From Daphnia pulex (Eukaryota; Arthropoda; Branchiopoda; Diplostraca; Daphniidae), in assembly GCF_021134715.1 (NCBI RefSeq), contig NC_060020.1:8556001-8620000 (forward strand): a stretch of DNA of 64,000 nucleotides, in the 5' to 3' direction. The translations under genes and the position numbers were made by a program. The stretch's first letter is position 1. Each line of letters starts with the position of its first letter. This document shows, piece after piece, positions 1-10,839 of the stretch. The notes under the pieces were generated by a model. It saw only the letters and a program-made list of their open reading frames with translations. It was not told the origin of the DNA and made no database searches.

Positions 1-1436
1 ACAATCATTGATGTCTACACTCATAGCATTTCCTAGTCACAACAACATGTGTAGTAGGCAGCGATACCTAGCGGCAATTTTTTAGGTAATTTTTAATTCC
101 GTATGCATAAATTAGACTACGAACAAAATATTAAATATATGTCAATGGCTGAACTTTTTTATATCATATTCGACTTGATTTCATTGTATGTTTTTAGTTT
201 TTTTTTATTTATTTATTTAATGAATTGATATGATACTGGTTATCTGCGTCTTGGAAGCTTGAGCCTTGGGGCTTTCAATAAAAGCCCAAAACTATAAAAA
301 TCTATACTACCGATATTACTGTACTAATAAAATTTATTAAAAAATAATAAAAAAATAGCCCATTTACCCCATTATATATCTCATGTAATTAATTAATTAG
401 CATAGTAAATCAGCATCATATAATCAATTTTATCGTTTATTCAAAATTAACTTATTTATTATAAATAAAAAAGTCGTCCTCATCTACTAACAGCAAATGT
501 GTAGTCTATTTGAAAACTTGGAGCTTAATTAAGTGGCAAAAACCGTGGGTCCGTGACCAAAATATTGTCTGGTTAAAAGGGATAAATAATGGATCACTAT
601 CAATTTAGATGAAATAGGTCTGTACGACAAAAAAAAACACTGAGATGTAGCTGCTCGTACTTCAACCTAAACGTGAAATAATTGCTTGTCCGCTTAATAC
701 ATTTTTGAATATTACGAAGCGGATTGCATATATAAGCAATAAATAAGCACTCTGGGAAATTTAAGGTGCTACAAATTCGTGAACAAATTATTTAAAAAAT
801 TGGGAAAAATGTCGGTTGGTTTTAAATAATTTTGGGACGATTTACAGTTCTTAAAAAAAAATGATCTGATCTGACTTGATTTTTAGATTTATAGTTAATG
901 TTGACGATATTTTCCTTTGAATTTAGGCAACGCTAATAATTATTTTCGAGTTTTCGAGTAAGTCCTTAATTCTCATCAGCGAACTTACAAACTTTCATCC
1001 AGCTTGGGTAATTTTTATGTACCGGTATACTTTACATTATTAACGATTTGAATGTTTTACGCTCATAGCTGAGGGGAGGCTTTATTTAGTTAAAAATTCG
1101 GTGAAGCGTTTAAATCCTTCTTTATTCAACATTGCGCTTCGATAAGCTAATACATGAACGCAATATTCGGTAATGGGTAAAAATTTTTGGTAAAATAGCG
1201 CGAAACGCAGTGCAAAATTCAAAGTAAATGAAGATTATATTTGATATCCTAGTGCTGCGATAAATTCTTGAATCATTGGGACTAAATGTATAGGCTACTA
1301 GATCACTGTCACAAAAATAATCTGGCGGGAACTTCAATGTGTGGTGCATATATATGACTGCGACGCGAGCGAAATAAACTGATGGGATTGGACAGCAGTC
1401 CCGTCTGTTGAAAAGTCGGTCACACATAGTTGACCT
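1..1436. other. AT-rich stretch without a supported gene
   Basis: This stretch is AT-rich with many homopolymer runs. I see no ORF with family resemblance, no RNA gene and no clear repeat. It may contain downstream exons of the candidate minus-strand gene whose first exon is proposed at 1437-1583, but none could be recognised. Confidence 0.5.
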
Positions 1437-1583
1437 GGTTTTTCTGAAACAACTGCTGTGAGCTACCAATCGGGCTTCTTTGTGTTGACTTCGACGGGGA
1501 AATGAATAACCAACAGCCAGAAAGAATTCTGCTGCAACAAGAAGTAAGAGAATGAGGGCGTCGTGACGGCAAGAGAGGTCCAC
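1437..1583 (-). CDS. candidate first exon of a secreted protein
   Basis: Reading the minus strand from an ATG at 1583, the predicted protein begins with a charged N-terminus (MDLSCRHD) followed by a strongly hydrophobic run (ALILLLLVAAEFFLAV) that looks like a signal peptide. A basic, polar stretch with one cysteine follows. A plausible splice donor (AG|gtcaac) lies near 1437; beyond it the frame stays open to 1122 but loses any protein-like character. I do not recognise the family and found no second exon. It could equally be a chance ORF, so the call rests only on the signal-peptide shape and the donor. Confidence 0.22.
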
Positions 1584-2480
1584 GGACTATAATTAGACTT
1601 TGAGGAAGATAATGGTCAGAGAAAATGTTTCCGGAGCACTAGTCCAACTTGGTCGAGGATCACAAGAAGATCGTTCCATCAGAGACTCCGACCGCCTGAC
1701 TCTCAGATCAATTGACTGCCTCCGTTTGCACCGCAGAGATAATACCAAAGACAACAGGTTAGACAATACGTACCTATCATTTGCTTAAATTCCCTTCGTG
1801 GGTGTATTCTGATATATTCATTTATTGACTTTGACAAGTTTAAAACTGGTTTAAATTACACTTTAATTACTCTGGTTAATAGCGCTTATTCGGCGTATAT
1901 TGTTTTATGATGTAGATACCTATAAAAAAGGCTAAATTTAATTAGCGTAATTTAGAAAAATCTGTGATTAACCTGGTGAATTTGCGACGAAGCAAGACAA
2001 TTCCGTTGCATGATATAGGGTGCTAACCAGTAAGCAGACAATACATAATGCGGGTAGACTATCGTCGACTGAAGTTTGAATCTCCAAAGGGATCACTGGT
2101 TTAGTAGTGTGGGTGACTAAACCAGATTTGAAGTGAAGAGCCCTCTGTGCTTGCCGTAACTTATCGGCAGATATAGTATAGGGATAGCGATAAAAATAGA
2201 TTCGTAAGAAAGCTGCTGGCACTGTTTGCATTCCTGTCTGATTCTGTGTGTTCGCTCTGGTACTCTGGTCGCCATCAACAAGGCCAAAGGAGGTGCAAGT
2301 CTGTTTTTAAACATAGCTTGTTAAATGTCTGCTGGCGTTTGATTGACACCCCTACAAGGTCCTGTTGACGGGTTTGAAATTACTCACACTGTAATCAGAC
2401 AAAGATGCTCACTCAGACTATCTTGTTATTACGGGGTGAAGCGCCTAAATTTAACTTGATTGATTGAAACAGCAGATATC
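1584..2480. other. upstream region of the myofilin-like gene
   Basis: No protein-like ORF is convincing here. A segment at about 1612-1758 is open on the plus strand and ends at a plausible donor (AACAG|gttaga). A possible acceptor (aacagcag) lies at about 2468-2474, just before the ATG at 2481. A 5' untranslated exon of the next gene could therefore lie here, but this is inference from splice-like signals only. Confidence 0.3.
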
Positions 2481-3537
2481 ATGTCGGACAAACCCCGAGT
2501 CAGAGTTGGCTCCAACTGGAAGCGACCCCCTACCAAAGTCTACGACTACAACTATGACGTTGGACAGCACTATTACCAGCCAATGATCCGGCATTTGGAC
2601 AAAAAGAGTGCCGGCGTGTCGTCCGACTCACCGGGACCCATGTCCTTTGCTGAAAGACTTGCAGAGGATCCTCTTTACGGAAGATCAAAACCAGCGAATT
2701 ATGTGTCAGTTTCATGAATTTAATAGGTCCTTTTTTTCTCGCCATCCATTTACTAACAATATGTACGCCGGCTTTTTCGTTTTTGACACAGCTCGTCTGA
2801 CTACTCACCGGCTAACTCTCGTGGTGGAGCTGGAGATGGCCCGTCTAGCAGGAGGCCATCCGCCCCATCCGCTCCATCTGGAGATTCGTACAAAGACTAC
2901 CTTGCCGACGATGGTAAAGTTACTGTAACAATTCACGAAAAATAATCTGATAGCGAACAACGAGAACTTAGAAAGTAATGGGTGAATTCTGCTGATTGTT
3001 TGGCACAGACGATTTCCTCGGACGTCACCGGCCACGTATGAATTTACCGTCGGTATCGGATCAGATTCTGGAGAGTGCCGGATGCATGAAATCAGGAGAC
3101 AAATTCTTTGACGATGCCTTGGCAGAGATCAGAAGTAAACGCAGACCACTCCCCTCCGATGTTGAAGATCTTACCAACGATTCTTTCTTTTCAAAAGTAA
3201 TTAAATCAACTTGTTGTGTCCTTTTATAGCCGCTAAAATGCCAAAGTTTTGATGATTTTTTTCCCGAATCTCCTAGGATATGGCCGATCGCAGTTCCAGC
3301 ATTCAAGACTCGCTGACCAAGCGCCGCAACATGCTGCGAGATCTTGACAGCGAACTGGAGAAAATCGACAGCGGACTAGAGAAATACGCTTCGAGCCGCG
3401 CCAGGGCATCAGCCATCGACGATTTGGCTCTGACCTCGTCGATGAACTCGCAGCTCTCGTCATCCTCCTCGACATCAATGAACGTCAAGAAGCGCAGTGT
3501 GAAAACGACCATGACCACGGAAACGACGCGCTATTAA
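2481..3537 (+). CDS. myofilin-like thick-filament protein with WYR domain
   Basis: Four coding exons join cleanly with GT-AG introns: 2481-2704, 2792-2913, 3009-3196 and 3277-3537, giving 264 residues. Residues about 10-62 form a flightin-type WYR domain (SNWKRPP, YDYNYDVG, YYQPMIRHLD, FAERL). This is followed by a Ser/Pro/Gly-rich linker (about 75-110), a polar middle part with a conserved-looking LTNDSFFSK end, a short coiled-coil segment (about 190-215) and a Ser/Thr-rich basic tail. WYR proteins act in striated-muscle thick filaments of Pancrustacea. The long C-terminal part differs from flightin, and gene size and tandem position beside flightin suggest myofilin, but that name is from memory of the family and not proven. 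The ATG at 2481 is the only in-frame ATG just before the conserved domain. Confidence 0.8.
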
Positions 3538-5738
3538 TGAAATGAAAAAAGGACGTCAGCACGAATCAAATGTTGGTCCCTTCATATGAAAACATCCTAT
3601 TACAACGACGACGGCAGCATCCACCGTGAAAAGCACAAATCCCTTCAAGGACAGCGCGCACCACATGTTTTTGCGTCTCAACGATTTGCAGTATTTACCG
3701 TACCCTGATACCACGCTATGTTTATATCCAACTGCTGTAGATATTGTAGAACCTAGGATTGGCAATCAACCTATACATGCATTTATAGACTCATCCACAC
3801 ACAGGCAGATGTACTTGCAAATATATTAAACACTTTTGTTGCTGCTGCACAAATGTCTGCTCATCAGATCGTATCACGGACGTGTCACCGGCACAATGGC
3901 GGTTTTTATTGAATGTCTGTAGTCTGCTAAATTTAATTAATTCAAGAGTGTGTCGTATGCGTGTGACTCTCAGATCCTGCTTGAATCGTCCAGTGTCGAA
4001 GGGGTGCAATCTTATTCTGCCCAACTAAGAATGATTTCTTAGTTGGGATTTTTACGATGATGCCTCTCTGTCTCTATCCTGTTCAATTCACTTCTTTCAG
4101 CCATAAACAAACACCCACGACACGTCCTCTCATTGTGTAAAAGCTTTATGTGTTTTCAAATATACAGCCCAATCAGAAATCTTAAATCTATATTACTGAC
4201 GGTATTATACATGGATTCATTTCAATCAACACTAGATACAGTACGTATAAATACAATTATAAATAAAGATATGTGGGATGTGAATTTCTGAATTCATCCT
4301 TACCATTTTAAAAGATTCACATTCAATTGGACTAGAAAATGAACTAAATATAATTGTGTTGCGGCCAATAATTTAACTGTCGTTCCCCGGGCAGTTTCCC
4401 TAACTGTATTTCGGTGTTGAGCAGCAGCAGCAGAAAATCAAAAGAGTTATTTGCAGCATCCACCGACTGTTGCACAATCAAATGATTAAATCAATTGTTG
4501 AAACAATTGCGTGGAAATCCTGCTTCACTTCACTTTGCGGGTACAAGCAGGTATTTTGGGAACTGGAAATTGCAAACGAATCCGTGTAAATCCAGCCATG
4601 CTGATACACATGTTTGTGTTGAAAATGCCAACAATTTGCAGTCGGGTTCCAACTAGACCACGAGCACCGTATTATCTCCGGGGCGTTAACGGATTGAAAC
4701 TAGTACACTAACTAACTGGTAACTCAACAGTGCTGGGACTGGGACTATACCATCATCGCAGGCCTTTTCTTCAAATCAAATGGAAGCGGAATATAAAGAG
4801 GCATCAGCAGCAGGTGACAGCTTATTCGTTGCATTGTATTGACGAAAAGAATTGCTGAATGGACAATAAAGACCATCAGGCCGGGGCTGCCCTTGGGATA
4901 TTTTCAATCGGAAGGTTGGCGCTGTGAGCGGTGCGAGGCTAAATAAATCGAAAAGCTCAAGCGAAGCCAAAACTCACTTGAAAGATAGACGTAGGTATAC
5001 AGTATTGGCTCGCTGACAGAGAATACTGGAGAAGGAATCCATTTTGGAAAGAAACAGAAACCATAGAGAAAGATGGTGGAAAGGGGGAGGGCAGGGCAGG
5101 GTGTCTTTGGAACAGCATCCAACGGGGAGGAGAATTAAAAGGAAAAGAAAAAAAAAACTCCCGCGTGAGGCCAAGAGAGCCGGGAAAAATAGCACGAGCC
5201 CATATTTGTAAGTGCTGTGGTTTATTCTCTTGCTGGTGATGGTGAGTGTTTGATAAGGGACGAGAACGCAGTCGTTGTCCTACTGCTAGACTCTGAACAA
5301 GGTGCTCCTTCGGCTCCTATTGGCACCCGCACGACCGGATTATAGTATCATTTGTAACAAAGATTAACGAGCTTCCGAGTTCATCAATCAGGTCCGTTTT
5401 CAGCATTTTATTTTTTTCTATTTCCTCGTTCCTCCTTATTGCTTTCCAACAACTAATTCTACCTGTTGCACAGCACAATAATCACTTATTTTTGTTTTTG
5501 GCCAGAGCAATTTGATTATTAAGCTATAATTTTTTGCATTACAAGTTTTAAAAAAAAATTCTCTTAATCGCCACATTTCAAAATTGATTAATTAATTAAA
5601 TTTACCATTAAAAAATTGAGCTAATAAAATTTAAAAAAAAATAACAGTTTGGAAGGCAATATAAAATGTCGAGGAAAATGAGAGAAAGGCAATTTTATTC
5701 CTGTTGACACGGTTCTATGGTTAGTAAGGTAGTAAAGA
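3538..5738. other. 3' region of the myofilin-like gene and intergenic DNA
   Basis: The first several hundred bases are probably the 3' untranslated region; an AATAAA signal lies near 4260. A perfect hairpin is listed separately at 4020-4047. The rest, up to the flightin ATG, is AT-rich and contains no protein-like ORF; the upstream part of flightin (about 5400-5738) presumably holds its promoter, but no motif was decisive. Confidence 0.5.
4020..4047. other. perfect 12-bp hairpin with 4-nt loop
   Basis: CCCAACTAAGAA and its exact reverse complement flank a TGAT loop. It lies about 480 bases after the stop codon of the myofilin-like gene, within its likely 3' untranslated region, so it could form an RNA stem. 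Function is unknown. Confidence 0.7.
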
Positions 5739-6488
5739 ATGTCGTACGAGATGCCCGATTTGGAAGGCGGTGACACTTTCACTCCAGTGGAGGAAGGTGC
5801 TGATGCCTTGGCCGGTCCGACGGAAGCGAACGTTGCGGAAGCGGAGCAAGCTCCCGCTGCCGAAATCCAGCCCAACATCCCCGTCGAAGTCGAGAAGCGC
5901 AAAAAGCGGGTGTCGATATACTGGAAGAGGCCCAAGTCGCATCTCTACGAGTACAATTACGGTGCGTTTTCCTGCTTAAACCTAACAGACTAATACCGCA
6001 GTTTGATAACCCAAAGTTATTTTTATTTTCGGTACGTGACGCTCTTTGTTTACTCGTAGACTACGGCTCCAACTATTACAAGGTAAAAACACGACTCCAT
6101 TTTCAGAATGTAAACAGTTGGTGACCCTCAAAGACTTTGATGTGTATACTGTAAATACTATGTCCCTCAGCCTAACATGCATAGCGGTCACAAGGCAACT
6201 AACCATCCATTTCGATTGACGTTGTACTGACTCCTGTTATTCACTGTGTAGGGGATGATCGACTATCTGGACGAGCGAAGTAGCGGATGCAAGCCAGCAC
6301 CTCCCAAGGCACTTAACTGGGCTGAGCGAGCTTTGAAGACGTACTCTGAGAAGCGTGAAGCTGCCGCCCGTAACAAGGATAAAGATCAAGATGCGCAATT
6401 GCTTCATAGCATCCGAAACACCGTCAACTCTTACACAGTTCATGCCAGGACTTACACTCGCAAAGTTACTGCCAGTCTAACCTACTAA
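5739..6488 (+). CDS. fln: flightin (thick-filament protein, WYR domain)
   Basis: Three exons join in frame: 5739-5961, a 23-nt microexon at 6060-6082, and 6252-6488, giving 160 residues (Drosophila flightin is of similar size). The N-terminal 50 residues are acidic and Ala/Glu-rich, as in flightin. Residues about 58-112 form the WYR domain: IYWKRPKSHLYEYNY, then DYGSNYYK supplied by the microexon, then GMIDYLDERSSG and WAERALKTY. The tail is basic and Tyr/Thr-rich. Flightin binds myosin and sets thick-filament length and stiffness in striated muscle. Its WYR domain matches that of the gene 2.2 kb upstream, so the two look like tandem paralogues in their N-terminal part. The start was chosen as the only ATG preceding the acidic region. 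Confidence 0.9.
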
Positions 6489-7941
6489 AAAACAAAACCC
6501 GAAAAACACACGAAAAACACGAAAAACAAAACAAAAAAAACAGAAAGGCAGCCTGATAGTCAACGACGAATCATTATTATTTATTCTTAATACTGTACTC
6601 GTCGGGCCCTCTTTGTTCTGATGTAATTCATCTCTTCTGTTTCTCCCAGTTTTCTACTGCTTGTTTCTCTCCTTCCCTATTGGTAGTCAACTATGATCCG
6701 CCTTCCATTGGCTTTCAACAACGACAAAGCAAACATCTGAAAAGAACTCTTGATTTTGGAAATGTGTGTATGGCTGTTGGCAAATCAAAACAGAAAATCA
6801 ATAGTTTGACCGTTGCGTTGAATTCGTTTATTTATTTCGTTCACCGTCCACTTTCACGCGAAACTGTTTGGGGTCGCGGCTATCGCCTTCCCTGTTTTCC
6901 CAATGGCGCTACTCTCTAGTATCAAGTACACATATCCTGTTGGGAAAAGAAAAGATGCAACTGACCCATTCTTGACGTCACGCGGATATAACGAAGCGCC
7001 CTATTGAAAGATCTCAATATGTATTTTTGTCCGAAACTTGCGGCCTTGCCAAAACACTTGCCTGATGCTATAGGTGGCTCAAACTATGCTATGCCAAGGA
7101 ACAAGGATCTTGGCGCAAGTACGGGGCCCATGTTCTCTTTACGGCAGAAGCAAAAAGCAGTTGTTTCAGCGTGACTCTTTGAGTATAATTAACACTGTTG
7201 ACTAAAATCGAGCTTAGATTGGATCACAGACAAGGGAGAAACTGCACAACTTCATTGCAGAATTCACCGTCCATTATAGCGTGTTCTTTTCGGTTCTTTT
7301 GCATTGTATAGTTTTTATTTTATTTTCCATTTTTAACTTGATTCGAAAGTTGTAGAGTAGTAGAGACAGATCTCGAGTGTGGCTCCATAAAGGGTAGTCA
7401 ATCAAAAGTTCAAATTTTTCAAAAAAGCGCCGCATATTCTCTCCAACTGGCCGCTAGAGCCGCTTTAGTCCTGGCTGTAGCTCCTCATGCCATAGGTTAT
7501 AACGGCATTAAAAAACCATATGTAATACTAGAGTGTAAATAGATGAATTTCCTTTTATAAATGGGGTCAGTAGGGATGAATCCGAAGCAGCTGAATCTTT
7601 TGGGAAATTACATCGTTAATTAGCTGTCCGACCTTGACGCAAGAGAATGTGCTCGTGCTCGATTCGTACTATAAAAAAGGTCTATTCTGATCCGGAACCA
7701 TAGACGAAGAAGTAGATTTGGAAGTATACTACGAATCAAGCACTCTCTCGTGCATTGGTCGTGATGGTGTGGTGACTGGTGACTCGTGGCGGCCAGAGAA
7801 AGCACTAACCAGCCCGAGTCCAAACAAACAGATTCGAACATTTGTTGTCTGCTTTGTGTCTTTTGCGACTGCGAGTCAATCACGGTTTCATTCCAATAAA
7901 TTGAATTAACAAGAGTGGTAATCAATAGTAGTTTTGACGAA
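6489..7941. other. intergenic between flightin and INTS10
   Basis: The stop codon of flightin is followed by an A-rich 3' region. ORFs between 6680 and 7925 show no family resemblance and look like chance frames. The INTS10 promoter must lie toward the right end, but no defined element is visible. Confidence 0.5.
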
Positions 7942-10794
7942 ATGCAAGAAAATCAGCTTTCAGACGAAGAATATGTGATTTATCGAACCAAAAGTAGTCA
8001 AAAACTGGATGCTGCCACAGCTAAAGCTTGGATGATTACCGCAAAAACATTATTCCCGCGAAATTTTGCTGTTCAGGTATGGTTATTTGACAATTATAAC
8101 ACTACACTGCAACATCCTTGGTATATTTTAAATTCCTGTTTATTCCAGCTAGAAGCATATACCACTCAAAAATCTGCAAACAATCCTAAAGAAGCAGCAA
8201 GATACTTTTCTAGTTTGTAAGTTTGCAAGATAAATTGTTTTCTTTGAACCAAAATCTAATTTAACACAAATTTCCTGTAATTTCCTGTAGATTCTTTGAT
8301 TTTCCAAATGAAGTGGAATTATGGGAGGAAGTGCAGGAAATTACATCAGCTCTTCAGAAAGTTGATGCTAATGAATCCTCACGTTTTTATAGAGATTTAT
8401 TTTCTCACATGCTTACAGGTGAACTGGTTTGTTTTTCACGATATTTTTCTATTCTTCCTTATTAATAACAGAAATAATAATTTTTTAAATAGAAGTACAA
8501 CATCAGCTATTGCTTTCTATGGCAGAGAGGGCAGAAGATACAATAGAACATTGCAGATTAATGTTGGTTTTATTGGCTAGACTTCCACAGTTTGTTGACA
8601 CACATGGTGTAAGCTTTAATTAGTTCTCTAAGGGGTATTTAATTATTTTTCAAAATTTATTTTTATCTTATGGTACAGAAAAAATTAGTGGATACTTTGC
8701 TGACAACAGAAAAGCACAGTCACTATCAAACTCCAGTTAATTGCTTCAGGAAATTGCTAGTCGTAGATTTACTCCCAACACTGCTTGGTTCCAGAACAAT
8801 TGATGTCCCTCAGAAACAACTATATAGACTCATTTTGAAATCAATTGAATTCTATGTAAATTGGTTTGCTAGTGGATCTCCATTAATTCAGGTAATGGGT
8901 TACATAATGATTTAAATTTGTTATTTGTAATTTTACCAGAAGCGGATTTTTACAGGGTGTGGAAGGATCTGAGCTAAAAACAGAAGAGGCATGGACCAAT
9001 CTATTTAAAATAATGTTTGCCATGGGGCGCAAACTCGGATGGGAACTTAGTTCGATGTTCAGTATCGAGTATGTTTAATTTCGTTTAATTTCTGCGGCGT
9101 AGAACTAACAATTATAATTTTTCCTTCATATCACAAACAGGAATCGGGAATTAATGTGTCAAAATCTATGGGCGTTTTTTCGCTCAACTCCTCTTGGTGA
9201 TGAAGACAGTCCAAACTTCCGGCAGTTATTATATTGTACTACAGTTCTTCTAGTGGAATCTTTATATGAATACATGAGGAAAATAGATCCTGCGTGTTTT
9301 CAAATTCCAAATCAAGGTAAAATTGAGCTCTAACGCTGTAACGCTGTAACGCTGAACCATAGTGACAAAGAAGATGGGGATTATTTTATCTTGAGCACTT
9401 TTTTGTTATAGGAAACAAAATGGAAACTACTCAACTATTACTTGTTCGTGCATTTCTTCCAAGCGTCGATAGTGGTCTTGAATCTGCTTTGAAACGTCGC
9501 AAGGACGAAAATTCTGCATCGCATTCCACGTTGAATGTGACTGTAACAAAAAGCTGCCCAACACCGACAGCAACCACTTTGTTATCGAGTTTTTTAACTG
9601 CTGTCAGTTGCTGGGAACTGCTTCAACAAACGGAAGAACTTCGGAATGAGTTTTCAAAAATTTGCCTGCATCTTCGAACAGAGTCATGGCTTTGGTTGCC
9701 AAATTTCATTGCCGATGTTTATTTGCATCAAGGGCTTTACGCAGAAGCGTTAACCAAGTTGCAGTCTGTGGGTTCAACCGTTCTTAATCCCCAATCGTTT
9801 CTTTTAAAATCTTCAGGGATTTTTTTCGGCTTGGGAAACCATATAGTAAGTCGACATTTGGTTTATTACCCCCAAAACATTTAAATTAAAACCACATTTA
9901 TATCACAATTTTTCCTATTTAACCTTTATTTAGGCAGCCACAGAACAAATATTGCACGCTGTTGCTAACTTGCCATTAGAAGGTGGCAGTGATTTACCAA
10001 CATCGTTTACGATTCCATGCTTTTCCAGTCCCATTGGAAAGGTTACTTTTTCCTTAGGAATTTCTTCTTTCAGTATTGTAATTTTCTTCAATTTATTTCT
10101 TGCTTTAACAGCCTCCCTTACATTTTATGGCCTTAAACCGGACAGAAATCGTTCAATATTCCGTAAGTGTTTTGCTGGCTTGCCTCCAGGATCGTGCTTT
10201 TAAGAATGGAAATTCCGATTTGGCTGTAGGACATCTAATTGTTCTACTTCAATATGACTGGCCAAACAATTCAAATCTTCTAGAAGAAAGTTTAGAAAAA
10301 ATTCGACGTCAGGGTCAATTTACATATCAACTGTTTTCTTCCTATGTTATCCAAGTTGATATTCTGGAAGAAATAGCTTATCTAGTTACGGATCAAGGAG
10401 GAGCCATTAACGTTGATATCTTTCCTCCTTCTGCTGCACAGTTAGCTACGTAAGTAAATTACCCTACTCATTGGTTATTGGGACTGATTGATATATTACT
10501 GATTGAATGTTGGGAAAATAACAAATTTGTTTTCCACAATTCTTCCATCTCAATTTAACTTTGCTTTAGGACTGTATTGCCTGGCAACATTTTCCTTAGA
10601 TTTACCGTTGATTATTTTATTGTTCTTACAGGCAAAGGAGAATGACTACTCGAAGAGGTGACTTGGGCGCACGAGAGGACTTTCGTTCAGCTATGAAACG
10701 CCAGATGGGACGAAGTCCAGAAAATATTCAAAACCTTATGATACGATTCATGATCCGCGAAAGAGAAAACATACTACAGGCAATGAAAGTTTGA
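7942..10794 (+). CDS. IntS10: Integrator complex subunit 10
   Basis: Eleven exons join in frame with GT-AG introns: 7942-8076, 8149-8216, 8291-8418, 8493-8608, 8679-8891, 8956-9068, 9141-9316, 9412-9845, 9934-10041, 10112-10449 and 10632-10794, giving 663 residues (human INTS10 is 710). Landmark stretches match the family along the full length: AKAWMITAKTLFPRNF near the N-terminus, then SPVNCFRKL-like (TPVNCFRKLLVVDLLP), a WELLQQTEELRNEFSKICL segment, AVGHLIVLLQYDWP, ILEEIAYL and the C-terminal GAREDFRSAMKRQMGRS. INTS10 belongs to the INTS10/13/14 module of Integrator, the nuclear complex that cleaves snRNA and promoter-proximal nascent transcripts. The ATG at 7942 gives the expected short N-terminus. 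Its 3' end is only 45 bases from the stop of the convergent KNL1 gene. Confidence 0.93.
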
Positions 10795-10839
10795 ATTTAT
10801 CAGGAAAAAAGTAAGATAATGCAGTTACATAATATAATT
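10795..10839. other. 45-bp gap between convergent stop codons
   Basis: The INTS10 stop (TGA, 10792-10794) and the KNL1 stop (10840-10842) are 45 bases apart. No AATAAA fits between them on either strand, so the 3' untranslated regions of the two mRNAs very probably overlap as antisense. Confidence 0.6.

Noticed and set aside
2530..3518. Antisense ORFs of 71-106 residues over the myofilin-like gene
   Set aside because: They are shadows of a gene whose splice sites, frame and domain are all consistent.
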